The notes below the pieces were generated by a model. It did no database searches, was not told the DNA's origin, and saw nothing but the letters and a program-made list of their open reading frames with translations. The position numbers and the translations under genes were made by a program. A stretch of 64,000 nt of DNA, taken from Sphingobium sp. GTDB lineage: Bacteria > Pseudomonadota > Alphaproteobacteria > Sphingomonadales > Sphingomonadaceae. The stretch spans positions 62,001 to 126,000 of the forward strand of contig JAGIAZ010000004.1 of assembly GCA_017744605.1 (NCBI GenBank), in the 5' to 3' direction. Below, piece after piece: positions 48,772 to 58,875 of this stretch. How positions within the stretch are numbered: the first letter of the stretch is position 1; the number at the start of each line of letters is the position of its first letter.

Positions 48772-49493
48772 GGCCGCCGCCAAGGATCGCGAAAGCGCCG
48801 TCGCGACGCATTTGCTCTCCAGAGCTAACCATTCTTCGAACAAGGGATTTTCGATACTCGCCATCACCAGGCCAATCCCCCGGTCCGAGGATCAGCTCGG
48901 CGATCTCTCGCAGGCTTGCGCCGGCCTCGTGCGCGTCAGTAGCATGCAGCGCGTGGATACGCCGCGCGAGCTGCAGATGTGAACGGTGCGAGCCCCTTGG
49001 CACCACAAAGGCGCGGATTGCGCCAATACGCGTCTCAAGATGGGGGTCGTATGGGAGGTCGAAATGTAAGCAGACTGGGCCCGCTAACGCAGTCCCGTCG
49101 TTAATGTCGAGCCGAGTGAATATGCCGTGCCAGTCGACGAGCAGATGCTCGCGACCGTCGCCGCGGAGCGCGCGGACGGCCGCGAGCGCTCCATCGAAGA
49201 CATGAGAGCAATCTTCTTGGAAGGGAGTGGCGCGGGCCGGGATAACACGCGGATCGACGGCCGCCGACCACATCGGCAGCACGATGGCGCAGCTACGCGA
49301 CGGATCCTCAGCGAAAGTGCAGCCCCCATTTCGCGACAAATGCGGGGTCCGCCGCGACGCCGGCGACCGGCACGGCCGGCAGTCCACTGTAGGCTGCCTG
49401 ATAGGCCGGATCCCGCCGCAACACCTCCCACGCAAGCGCGGACCGACCGCGTTGCGAGATCGCTTCGAATGCGTCGAGATCCGGAATAATCAT
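48713..49493 (-). pseudogene. DUF6499-DUF2285 type regulator, apparently frameshifted near 49,310-49,320
   Basis: MIIPDLDAFEAISQRGRSALAWEVLRRDPAYQAAY...KWGLHFR* continues in another frame as (TF)AEDPSRSCAIVLPMWSAAVDP...LREIAELILGPGDWPG. Confidence 0.55.
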
Positions 49494-49503
49494 TCTCGTG
49501 AGT

Positions 49504-50370
49504 TCAGCCCATTTCACCCATCTGCGACCGGACGAACATCTCCGCGGCCTCGGCCTGGTCGGGACGCAGCGCATCGATCGCCGGCAGATAATCGGGAACG
49601 CGATCACCAAGGAGAACCGAGGGACATTGCCCTTCGACATTACCGAGGTTGGGGCGATGCTGGGCGTAGCCGACGAGCGCCGCCAGTTCTGGCGAGAAGC
49701 CGCGCGCAACCGCTGGCGGGTAGACCAGCCATTGCAGTTCGAATGGCTTGAGCCAGCCGAGGCAGTAGCTGATGACGATCCCGCGCCGCGGTGCGGCACT
49801 GACGTTACCGCCGCCCCCGTGGAGGGTGGAGCCGAGAAAAATCAAGGCGTCGCCTAGCGATATGGTCGGCACGACTGCGTCCTCTTCGGCGAGGACGGGA
49901 ATGTCCTGGTCGAAGTGACTGCCCGTCCACAGCCGAGTGCCCCCATTTTCCCGGGTGAAGGTCGTCAATGGCCACATGACATTGACGAGATATTCGAGTG
50001 TGCCCTTCGGTCCCTGCCACATGTCCTGATCGCGATGCGGTAGCTGCGGGACCGCGCTGGGATGAATCTCGATCGCTTGGGCGAGATTGAGCGCGATCCG
50101 CTCACACCAGGGCAGCAGCATCTGCTCGACGATCTCGCGGACCAGCGGATGCATGACAAGCCGCTCCACCCCAGCCGAGCGGGTCAACAGCGAACCGAAC
50201 CGCTTGGTCCGCTCGCCATAGAAGGCGCCATGGCACAGCGGCGTCGCCGCGAAGCGAGGGGCCAAATCCGCGTCGATGGTCGCGATCAAGGCGGGCTCGA
50301 CGGCGCGCCCGAACACGCACCAGCCATCGCGTGCGAGCATCGCGGCGTGACGGTCGGCGGCGGCGCTCAT
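49504..50370 (-). CDS. phytanoyl-CoA dioxygenase (PhyH) family protein
   Basis: LPHRDQDMWQGPKGTLEYLVNVMWPLTTFTRENGGTRLWTGSH; STLHGGGGNVS. Confidence 0.88.
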   Translation of the reverse strand: MSAAADRHAAMLARDGWCVFGRAVEPALIATIDADLAPRFAATPLCHGAFYGERTKRFGSLLTRSAGVERLVMHPLVREIVEQMLLPWCERIALNLAQAIEIHPSAVPQLPHRDQDMWQGPKGTLEYLVNVMWPLTTFTRENGGTRLWTGSHFDQDIPVLAEEDAVVPTISLGDALIFLGSTLHGGGGNVSAAPRRGIVISYCLGWLKPFELQWLVYPPAVARGFSPELAALVGYAQHRPNLGNVEGQCPSVLLGDRVPDYLPAIDALRPDQAEAAEMFVRSQMGEMG

Positions 50371-50972
50371 GCCGGCACCCGATCGGCTGCATCGGCATAG
50401 ACCCCAGTCCACCGCAACCGCTCGGGCGTGTCCGGCCGGACGTGGATCAGGAAGGCGCCGATCGGCCCGCCCGGTATGCGCACTGCCGGTCCCAGCGGCT
50501 CGGCCTGCCAACCCATGGCGAGCACTTCCTTGCGGAAGGGTTCAGGAATGACGCCAGTATAGCGTTCGATCCCGCGCTCCAGTGCGACGTCGACCATGGC
50601 GGAGAAGAGCATGTTGCGCAGGGCCCGCCGGCGCTCGGCGCCATGCCGCTGGGGCAGGCAAAGGCGCGTGCTTTCCCAGATCGCCTCGCCGACCGGGACG
50701 CCGAGCGGACAGAGATGCGGAAAGATCGTGCCGAGCATGTGCGGGTGCGTGGTCGGGAACAACCGGATCGATGCCTCGTGCTCGCCGTTCGTATCCGCGG
50801 TGACCAAATAGACGGTATGGGCATTGTCGAATTGGTCGACTTCATACTGGCCGTCGACCACGGGCAACTCCCAGCCGAGCAGGTCGACGAAGAGACGCTT
50901 GCGGTCGGCAAACATGGATCGAAGCAGCGGCTGATGGTCTGCTGCGTGGTAATTGTCGATGACGTGGATCAT
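50367..50972 (-). CDS. acyl-homoserine-lactone synthase (LuxI family)
   Basis: MFADRKRLFVDLLGWELPVVDGQYEVDQFDNAHTVYLVT...HEASIRLFPTTHPHML...IWESTRLCL. Confidence 0.95.
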   Translation of the reverse strand: MIHVIDNYHAADHQPLLRSMFADRKRLFVDLLGWELPVVDGQYEVDQFDNAHTVYLVTADTNGEHEASIRLFPTTHPHMLGTIFPHLCPLGVPVGEAIWESTRLCLPQRHGAERRRALRNMLFSAMVDVALERGIERYTGVIPEPFRKEVLAMGWQAEPLGPAVRIPGGPIGAFLIHVRPDTPERLRWTGVYADAADRVPA

Positions 50973-51043
50973 GGGGCGCTCCCGGGCCTGTGGCTGTCGC
51001 GCATGAAGGGAGCAGCGATGGGACCGCCAAAATAGCCGAGCAA

Positions 51044-51757
51044 TTACTCGGGTTGATGGTTCCGGAGTTCGTCGAGCCCGACCTCGCCAGCGAGCACGGC
51101 GCTGACCACCAGCTCGGTCCGGTCATGCGCGTCGAACAGGCGACGCGCCTCGGTCAGATAGCCGTCAACGGTGCGCGGCGTCAGGGCGAGCGCTCGGGCG
51201 ATCCGCTTGTTGGAGTAGCCTCGCCCGGCCAGAACGATGCATTCGCGTGGACGCGGATGCAGCCGGGGCGAAACCGGAGCGATCGGCAGGTCTCCACAAA
51301 CCAGTCTGCGCGCAGCCTGAAATGCAAAGATGCCGACCATCTGTGCAGCGCCGAGAAAGAGATGCGCGCGTTCGGGACGGCGCGTTCCGGCGAAAGTGCA
51401 GGAACCCATGCAATCGCCGAGCCGGACATAGGGAACGGTGATTCCCTCGTTCAGTCCCTCGCGCGCGCCTAGCTCGAAGCTGGTGCGGTCCTTTTGATCG
51501 AGGCGGATGATGCGGGAGATTTCAGACCACAGGAACGCGCTATCGGCAAAGATGCAGCCGCGAATGATGGGGTCTCGCCGGTAGCGGTTCTGGCTGAAGA
51601 GTCGCTCTGTTATCGCGGCTGGATAATCCTTGAGATCGACACGGTCGGGACGTGGCGTTCTGAGGTTGCCGTGGTGAATCAGCGCGTAATGTCGAAAACC
51701 CATTTCGCGAGCGACAGCTTCCATCAAGGCCATTAGCTGGTCGCTTGTCGTTGTCAT
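51044..51757 (-). CDS. LuxR family AHL-type regulator
   Basis: Autoinducer-binding domain plus C-terminal LuxR HTH (LHPRPRECIVLAGRGYSNKRIARALALTPRTVDGYLTEARRLFDAHDR). Confidence 0.93.
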   Translation of the reverse strand: MTTTSDQLMALMEAVAREMGFRHYALIHHGNLRTPRPDRVDLKDYPAAITERLFSQNRYRRDPIIRGCIFADSAFLWSEISRIIRLDQKDRTSFELGAREGLNEGITVPYVRLGDCMGSCTFAGTRRPERAHLFLGAAQMVGIFAFQAARRLVCGDLPIAPVSPRLHPRPRECIVLAGRGYSNKRIARALALTPRTVDGYLTEARRLFDAHDRTELVVSAVLAGEVGLDELRNHQPE

Positions 51758-52586
51758 GCGGAGCGCCTCGACGATGACACTCGTCATTGCCAGGCAAAAT
51801 GGACTCCGTGGATGAACGGGTGGGAGCGTCATTCATGCGAATCCTTTACCCCTTCCCCGTTTTCAATCGATCGACAAAACTTCTTCCAAAGCTTCGGCAG
51901 CACCAAACATGCGCTGCTCAGCATGCCGGATGAGGGCGCAAGACGGGGTCTGTTGTCGCCACGCAAGTGGCCATCCTCAGGCGGTTCGACAGTTGACCTG
52001 ATGCCATTCGCCCCCGGTCAGGTCGGTCCAGTAAATGCGCTCGCGCAAAGCCGATGGATGCCATGCCGACATCGCTATCAGGATGCGCTTCAGAACGGGC
52101 GGTTCGTGAGCCCTATGCGGGGCACCTTGCCGGTCCGCACAGGCGTAATTCAATTGGCATGCAGATCGCTCGAAAAGCTGTTGGAAGAACTCCGGGCGAG
52201 TGTCCATCCTAATGATTGTGAAGACATTTTCCCATATTCGACATGTATATATGATTAAAATTTAAAGACTGCACGTGAATATATCGAGCGATTTTTGACA
52301 TTCTGAAAAACATTCTGGTCTATTTTGCACAACTTTCAAAAGATATACAGAGATTTATGCTAGAAAATGTCTAAATGAGCAATTTGTGCTCTTTGCACTC
52401 CGGGAAAGAGCATTTTGCATTAAAATATTCATGGAATCGGATTGTGGACATTTCTGACCCTTTGTTATAGTCATCGCTCAATGAGACATTATCACTTTGC
52501 CATCGATGTCGCTAGCTGAGGGGGAGTCCGCCGTCGTGCGTGTCATCTGATAGAAGCGGACAAGACAGGGATAATAACAGCGCGCC

Positions 52587-53615
52587 ATGCCGGCGATGAG
52601 GAACCTGAACCAATCGATCGATCTGCGACTTCGCGTTGTTGAAGAGCGCTTTAAAATGGGGACCTGGAGCTGGGGGATTGCAAGCTCTGAGGTCATCTGG
52701 TCGCCAGGACTCTTTGCCATTTTTGGCTTGGATCCAGCCGCCGTGCAGCCCTCTGTCGAGCTCTACCAATCGCTTGTCCATCCAGACGATCAGCTGGATT
52801 TCAGCAACGCGATCGGCCTTGCCAATGATGCGCGGCTTGAGGATCGCAAATTCCGGATCATCCGCCCGGACGGCAGTCTGCGATGGTTACGCAGCAGGGC
52901 GCAGCCGCACTTCGACCGGTCGGGCAGGACAATCGGTATGTTTGGCGTGGTGGCAGATGTCACCGAGGTCGCTCAAATGGAGTTGGCCCTTGCCGACGAG
53001 ATCGCTACTCGCAAGGCGCTCACCCGCTTGCTCGGCGGACTCGTCTGGCGCGCTTATCCCGACGGCAGGCTGATCGAAACGACTGGCTGGACCAAGTTGA
53101 CCGGCCAATCTCCGGCCGAAGCCCGCGACTGGGATGCGCTCGCAGCCTTCCATCCCGACGATCGCGCCGCATTCAAGGAGGCGTGGGCCAAGGCCGTTAT
53201 GAGCGGTACGGAATTTTCCTGTACGTCGCGCGTGCGCACGGTCGATGGCACTTTTGTCCGGTTGGACGCGAAGGCCGTCTCCATCCGTGATGATGAAGGC
53301 GCGCTGCGCGAATGGATCGGTTACACCGTTCGGGAAGGAGATGCTCCGGCACCCACCACGGTCGATGAGCTGACATCGGCGCATATCCGTGCGGCACGTG
53401 CGCTGCTGGGGTGGACGGCGGCAGAACTCGCAAAAATCGCAGGGGTCTCATTCTCCTCCGTGCGCCGCATGGAGTCGTCCGCGGCTGCCGTTCGTAACGG
53501 CGTTGCGGGGCGGGTTCGCTGTGCGCTCGAGGCGCACGGCATTCGTTTCCTCAGAAGCGCCTCTAGCGGGATCTGCGTAGAATTGCTCCCCGCCAGCAAG
53601 CGCGCCGGTCGCTGA
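52587..53615 (+). CDS. PAS-PAS-HTH(XRE) transcriptional regulator
   Basis: Two PAS domains (YQSLVHPDDQLDF; AAFHPDDRAAFKEAW) and C-terminal HTH (ARALLGWTAAELAKIAGVSFSSVRRME). Confidence 0.82.
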   Translation: MPAMRNLNQSIDLRLRVVEERFKMGTWSWGIASSEVIWSPGLFAIFGLDPAAVQPSVELYQSLVHPDDQLDFSNAIGLANDARLEDRKFRIIRPDGSLRWLRSRAQPHFDRSGRTIGMFGVVADVTEVAQMELALADEIATRKALTRLLGGLVWRAYPDGRLIETTGWTKLTGQSPAEARDWDALAAFHPDDRAAFKEAWAKAVMSGTEFSCTSRVRTVDGTFVRLDAKAVSIRDDEGALREWIGYTVREGDAPAPTTVDELTSAHIRAARALLGWTAAELAKIAGVSFSSVRRMESSAAAVRNGVAGRVRCALEAHGIRFLRSASSGICVELLPASKRAGR

Positions 53616-53949
53616 TCACCGTCGAACACCGCGGGAAATCCTTGCCAGCGACGAAACGGAATGGACGCCGGAGAAGATCTATCTGAGCCATCCGTGAAGA
53701 GTTAGAGCAATTTGCGCTCAGATCGGCAAGCAGCAGACCAGATAATGTCCAGAATAATGGCGTCTTTTCAGCCTGTTATGGCGGTCAATCTCAATATATC
53801 CAGCTTATCGTCCGTAGGCATCAAGCCTATGGAAGGAAGCCCCAATTGGACGCCCCCCGAAGCGCTGCAAACTGCCGTAACGCAGTGCATTTCAAGCTTA
53901 TGATACAATGGACCGATTGCTGTGAGCGTCGGGTGGTGGGTGCGCGTCC

Positions 53950-55731
53950 ATGAACGGATGTCCCATTGCAATCGGTCGAACGGCACCCGAGACCGCGTTC
54001 TGGCTCGAAACCCTTGATGGCGTGCTGCTGCTTGCCGTCATGGATCCTACCGGGCGGCTGATCTTTGCCAACCAGGGCTTTCGGGACATGAGCGGTCTTG
54101 TGGCATCGAGTTTGGGAACGATCGACCATAGGTATCTTCGGGCGCGGCTTCGCAATCGAAAAATCCTGCGACACCTCTACCGCACTCTCAACGCGGGCCG
54201 CATCTGGCGCGGTGAAATACGCTACCGGACCGCACTGGGTGACCGTTGGCTGGATGCCGCGATCATTCCGGTTCGGGACGAGTCCGGCGGCATCGCCAAT
54301 ATCGCGGGCTGCGCGTTCGAGGTGACGGAGCGCAGGAAGGTACAGCGGGACCTGCTGAAGTCAGCGACCATCGATCCTCTGACCGGGCTTCTGACCAGGC
54401 AGGCCTTTCATGCCGAACTCGCTGACTTGCTGGAGACGGCGGCGGCCACCGACAGCCACGCAGCCGTCATTGTGCTGGATGTCGATCATTTCAAGAATAT
54501 CAACGACAGCTACGGCCACGATGCCGGCGATGAACTTCTGAGGGTTGTGGCCCAGCGCGTCCGCCAGACGGTCCGCGCAACGGATATTGTCGGGCGACTT
54601 GGCGGCGACGAACTTGCCATCGCCTTTTCGCCTATCCCGTCGGAGGCGCGTTTGCACGCTGTGCTGAACAACCTCAAGGTCGCGATCCGACAGCCACTCG
54701 AGATGAAGATCGGTCGGAATATCGTCACGGCAAGCATCGGCGCTGCCTGCTTCCCTCGTGACGGACAAGGACCGGATGAACTGCTCACCCAAGCCGACTT
54801 AGCGCTTTATGCGGCCAAGCGCGCCGGTCGGGATCGCAGCGAAGTCTTCGCCCCACATCTGCTCGAAGCCACTCGGCGACGGTCGCAGCTCCAGCACGAG
54901 GCCCGCTCAAGCCTTGCGCTCGGCGAGTTTTATTTCGATTTCCAGCCTATCGTCGGATTGCGGTCGAGGCAGGTTGAGGGGGTCGAAGCGCTTTTGCGCT
55001 GGCGGCATCCGCATCATGGCATATTGTCACCAGGCGAATTTTCCGACGTATTTCAGGACTATCGGATTTCGGCCTCCATTCGCGAACTGGTGTTCGAGGC
55101 CATTGCCGATCAGGCCGCGCGATGGAAAGCGGAAGACGTTCCTTTCGGTCGGATTGCGATCAACACCTCCGGCGCCGACTTTGCGGCACCTGGCTTCACG
55201 CAACGCCTAGTCGCCATCCTCGACAGCCGGGGGATTGGTCCGGATTCGGTTGCCATTGAGGTCACGGAAGCCATGTTCCTTGGCGCCCATGCCGACGTCG
55301 TCCGCCAGGAAGTCGATCTCCTCTCTCTCGGCGGCTTTCAGGTCGCCTATGACGATTTCGGGCGGGGTTTTGCTTCGATCAACCATCTCAAGGCATTGCG
55401 CATCCATCAGGTGAAGATCGACCAGAGTCTGATCTGGCAGGTCGCAGGCGATGAGGCGGCACGGACGACAGTCAACACGCTCATCCATTTGGCCCATTCG
55501 CTTGGTCTGATCGTGACGGCCGAAGGCGTGGAGACCCGAGACCAGCGAGAGTTGCTCGACCTGATGGGCTGTGACCAGATTCAGGGCTACCTTGTCGCGC
55601 ATCCACTCCCGGCTGACAAAGTGCCCGAGCTCTGTTTCTCAATGGCCACGGCAGCGAAGTCGCTGAGTGAATCTCGGCCAACTCGATCTGGCTTCGCGGC
55701 GAGGCAACGCAGAGGAGGTCCGGCTGCATGA
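53950..55731 (+). CDS. PAS-GGDEF-EAL cyclic-di-GMP turnover protein
   Basis: RATDIVGRLGGDELAIAF (I-site RxxD plus GGDEL), EALLRWRHPHHGILSPGEF (EAL), DDFGRGFASINHLKAL. Confidence 0.93.
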   Translation: MNGCPIAIGRTAPETAFWLETLDGVLLLAVMDPTGRLIFANQGFRDMSGLVASSLGTIDHRYLRARLRNRKILRHLYRTLNAGRIWRGEIRYRTALGDRWLDAAIIPVRDESGGIANIAGCAFEVTERRKVQRDLLKSATIDPLTGLLTRQAFHAELADLLETAAATDSHAAVIVLDVDHFKNINDSYGHDAGDELLRVVAQRVRQTVRATDIVGRLGGDELAIAFSPIPSEARLHAVLNNLKVAIRQPLEMKIGRNIVTASIGAACFPRDGQGPDELLTQADLALYAAKRAGRDRSEVFAPHLLEATRRRSQLQHEARSSLALGEFYFDFQPIVGLRSRQVEGVEALLRWRHPHHGILSPGEFSDVFQDYRISASIRELVFEAIADQAARWKAEDVPFGRIAINTSGADFAAPGFTQRLVAILDSRGIGPDSVAIEVTEAMFLGAHADVVRQEVDLLSLGGFQVAYDDFGRGFASINHLKALRIHQVKIDQSLIWQVAGDEAARTTVNTLIHLAHSLGLIVTAEGVETRDQRELLDLMGCDQIQGYLVAHPLPADKVPELCFSMATAAKSLSESRPTRSGFAARQRRGGPAA

Positions 55732-55813
55732 CCGGAAAGCTCGAAGTCTCTGCCCTAAACCATATCGTGCGGATGCCGGGTCAGGCGTCGTGTTTCGCAT
55801 CGGTACTTTCATA

Positions 55814-56170
55814 ATGGGACCCTACACCATGGATTCAGTGTTAAATCCCGTTCGCAGCCAATCGGAGGCGGGCAATTCCCTATCACGTACCGCGCAGTCC
55901 GATCTTCTCGTGGCAAAGGCAGGCGTGGTGATCGAGATGGCGCAGGCTGCGCGGACGATCTCCGGTATTGCTCAGGAGTTGAACATCCTGGCGCTGAATG
56001 CGGCCCTTCATGCCACACGGCTCAAGTCCAGCGGCAATGAGATGCTCTCCATCTTCGGACTCGAACTCAAGCGCATGTCTACGCGAAGCGCTAGCGAGGC
56101 AGCGCGCCTCGAGCGCCTTGCCAGAGAAACCGGCCCAGCAGTTGACGACGGTCGTCACGCCGCAAAGTGA
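55814..56170 (+). CDS. short MCP-signalling-tip-like protein
   Basis: SGIAQELNILALNAALHATRLKSSGNEMLSIFGLELKRMS resembles the MCP hairpin tip; no TM or ligand domain; 118 aa. Confidence 0.6.
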   Translation: MGPYTMDSVLNPVRSQSEAGNSLSRTAQSDLLVAKAGVVIEMAQAARTISGIAQELNILALNAALHATRLKSSGNEMLSIFGLELKRMSTRSASEAARLERLARETGPAVDDGRHAAK

Positions 56171-56838
56171 ACGATACATGCCATCAGCGCGAGACCTGTA
56201 GCGCTGGCAACCCCGCCGCCGACGCCGGGAGAGGTGTCGCGGCAACGAGGAAGTAACTCACTGGCGCCGATATACAGGAAGCCGCCCGCGAAGAGGGCGA
56301 GAAGCAGCGAAAATCCGGCGAGATCTACATGGACGGCCTGTCCGATCACGACGCCGGCGAAAGGCACCGCAGCATTGACCATGAGCCAGTTGCGTGCGGT
56401 TACGGCTTCATCGCGCATGACACTCAGGCCCACCATGTTTGCCCCATCCGCCATATCGTGGGCGAGAACCGCGATCGCGACCAGCCAGCCGGTCGCCGAC
56501 GAGAGTTGAAAGGCGAGGCCGATGCTGAGGCCGTCCATGAGGCTGTGAAGTATCAGGCTCGCGCGACCAAACAGGCTTCCCGCCGGCAACCGGTGGAGCA
56601 GCAGATACAGTGCGACACCGGCTGCCATGATCCCCATGATCGTGCTCATCGCATGGATGCCGGCACCGCTTTCAAGCGCTTCGGGCAGGAGATCGAGCAA
56701 GGCCAGGCCGATCACCAACCCGGCTGTCAGCCCCAGCAGCAGGTCGAGTTGGCGAACGAACCGGAGTGCAAGCAACCCTCCCGCATAAGTGGAGAGGCTG
56801 GCCGCAAGGCCGAGTAGGTAGGGCAACATTGTGGTCAA
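56155..56838 (-). CDS. ZIP family metal transporter
   Basis: LILHSLMDGLSIGLAFQ and AVLAHDMADGANMVGL (ZIP TM4/TM5 HxxxD/E-type signatures). Confidence 0.88.
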   Translation of the reverse strand: MTTMLPYLLGLAASLSTYAGGLLALRFVRQLDLLLGLTAGLVIGLALLDLLPEALESGAGIHAMSTIMGIMAAGVALYLLLHRLPAGSLFGRASLILHSLMDGLSIGLAFQLSSATGWLVAIAVLAHDMADGANMVGLSVMRDEAVTARNWLMVNAAVPFAGVVIGQAVHVDLAGFSLLLALFAGGFLYIGASELLPRCRDTSPGVGGGVASATGLALMACIVHFAA

Positions 56839-56947
56839 TTACTTTCCCGCATGTAAATCGCTCTGATCGGCAGCGCAGCCCGCTCTCCCTCGTCCCAACG
56901 ACCTGATCGCTTGCCCTCTTCCATCTTCAGTGACAGAAGGAATGTGA

Positions 56948-56962
56948 TGATACAATATATCA
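56948..56962. promoter_or_regulatory. putative Zur-box-like operator TGATACAATATATCA
   Basis: AT-rich imperfect palindrome (TGATA/TATCA arms), 22 bp upstream of the COG0523 start, in the ZIP/COG0523 divergent region. Confidence 0.5.
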
Positions 56963-56983
56963 TTGATTCGCTGTGGAGATAAA

Positions 56984-58243
56984 ATGGCAATAAAAATTGC
57001 TGCGCCGGCAGTGGTCACGGCCCGGGCGGATCACCGCCTTCCCGTCACCGTGCTGTCGGGCTTTCTTGGCGCAGGCAAAACGACTTTGCTCAATCATGTC
57101 CTCGCCAATCGCGAAGGCCGGCGAGTGGCCGTGATCGTCAACGACATGTCGGAAGTGAATATTGACGCCGACCTGGTGCGCGGCGGTGATGCAGCGCTGG
57201 CGCGATCACAGGAAAGCCTGGTTGAAATGACCAATGGCTGCATTTGCTGCACGCTGCGCGACGACCTGTTGGACGAGGTGCGCGCGCTGACCGAAGCGGG
57301 CCGGTTCGACTATCTTGTGATCGAAAGCACGGGCGTCTCGGAGCCGTTGCCCGTCGCCAGCACCTTTTCCTTTCGTGACGAGGCGGGATTGTCGCTAGGT
57401 GATGTCGCGCGGCTCGATACGATGGTGACCGTCGTCGATGCCTTCAACCTGCTGAAGGACTATTCCAGCCAGGACTTCCTCGCCGACCGCGGTGAATCGC
57501 TGGATGAGGACGATACCCGCAGTCTGGTGGGCCTCCTGGTCGAGCAGATCGAATTTGCCGACGTGGTGGTGGTCAACAAGGCGAGCACGGTATCTCCCGA
57601 GCATCTCGCGACGGTGAAGAAGCTGGTCGCCAGCCTCAATGCCGACGCGCGGATCGTCACCTGCGATGACGGTCGCGTGCCGCTCGACGCCATTCTCGAC
57701 ACCGGCCTGTTCGACGAGGAAAAGGCCGCACAGCATCCGCTTTGGGCCAAGGAACTGTACGGCTATGCCAGCCACCAGCCCGAGACCGAGGAATTCGGGA
57801 TCGAGAGCTTCGTCTATCGCGCGCGTTCGCCGTTCGATCCACTGCGGTTTCATGCCTTTCTGACAACAGACGGGCTCGACCATGTGGTGCGCGCGAAAGG
57901 GCATTTCTGGCTTGCGACGCGGCCCGATTGGGTCGGCGAACTGGCAGTGGCGGGCGCGCAGACGGAGACCGCTCGCCTGGGGCGCTGGTGGGCGAGCATC
58001 CCGAAAAACCAATGGCCCGCCGACGATCGCTTCGAGCGCTTCGTGGCACAGCATTGGGATCCGGTTTGGGGCGACCGGCGACAGGAATTGGTCTTCATCG
58101 GAATCGGCATGGATGAGGACCGCATTCGCCGCAGATTGGACGCATGTCTGCTGCGCGTGGCTGCCTTCAGGCCCGAGCAGTGGGCAGGTTTGCGCGACCC
58201 GTTTCCTGCCTGGAACAGGCCGGCGATGGAGGTGGAGGCGTGA
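56984..58243 (+). CDS. COG0523 (CobW-like) GTPase, putative zinc metallochaperone
   Basis: [17 protein letters not shown] (Walker A), [14 protein letters not shown] (CxCC), [10 protein letters not shown]. Confidence 0.93.
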   Translation: MAIKIAAPAVVTARADHRLPVTVLSGFLGAGKTTLLNHVLANREGRRVAVIVNDMSEVNIDADLVRGGDAALARSQESLVEMTNGCICCTLRDDLLDEVRALTEAGRFDYLVIESTGVSEPLPVASTFSFRDEAGLSLGDVARLDTMVTVVDAFNLLKDYSSQDFLADRGESLDEDDTRSLVGLLVEQIEFADVVVVNKASTVSPEHLATVKKLVASLNADARIVTCDDGRVPLDAILDTGLFDEEKAAQHPLWAKELYGYASHQPETEEFGIESFVYRARSPFDPLRFHAFLTTDGLDHVVRAKGHFWLATRPDWVGELAVAGAQTETARLGRWWASIPKNQWPADDRFERFVAQHWDPVWGDRRQELVFIGIGMDEDRIRRRLDACLLRVAAFRPEQWAGLRDPFPAWNRPAMEVEA

Positions 58244-58875
58244 GCCCTGCCATCGCCTTGCACGAGCCGGTTGCGGCGGGGGAGGATCCAAAGATTCTCG
58301 ACAGAATTCGCTCCGCCGACATCCATCTCACCTTGTGGCAGCGTCCCTTGCCGGAGAACCTCGCATGGCTTGAGGCGCTTGATTGGGATGCGATCGACGA
58401 CCTCGATTTCGCTGCTGATCTCGACAATATTGATGCCGAGATCGCGGATGGATTGCGGGAGGCCGGCTATCCCGAGGCCGCCGATCGTGCGGCGCTGCGC
58501 GACGAGATCGCCGCGCTGGCGCGCCGCTTCTCAGCCATCATGGACTGCAAGGCGGTAAAGATTCGGCTCGAGGTCGTCGAAACCGACGCCTGCCGGAAAT
58601 TCCACGCCGATCATGTGGCGGCGCGGTTGCTGATGACGCTGGTCGGCCCCGGCACCCAATGGGTTCATGCCGGCAAGGTCGCGGCCGGGCCGATCCATCA
58701 CTTGGTCGCAGGCGATGTCGCGTTCTTCAAGGGCCGGCGCTGGGCCGACGAGCCGGCAATATTGCACCGATCTGCGCCGGTGGCGGCAACCGGCGAGACC
58801 CGCCTTCTCCTCGTCATCGATCCGCTGACCACGACTTCGGAAGCGGCGGCGCTGCCATCGGAGTGGTTGCCATGA
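58240..58875 (+). CDS. DUF1826 protein
   Basis: [18 protein letters not shown] ... [26 protein letters not shown] ... [11 protein letters not shown] start overlapping the upstream stop. Confidence 0.8.
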   Translation: MSPAIALHEPVAAGEDPKILDRIRSADIHLTLWQRPLPENLAWLEALDWDAIDDLDFAADLDNIDAEIADGLREAGYPEAADRAALRDEIAALARRFSAIMDCKAVKIRLEVVETDACRKFHADHVAARLLMTLVGPGTQWVHAGKVAAGPIHHLVAGDVAFFKGRRWADEPAILHRSAPVAATGETRLLLVIDPLTTTSEAAALPSEWLP

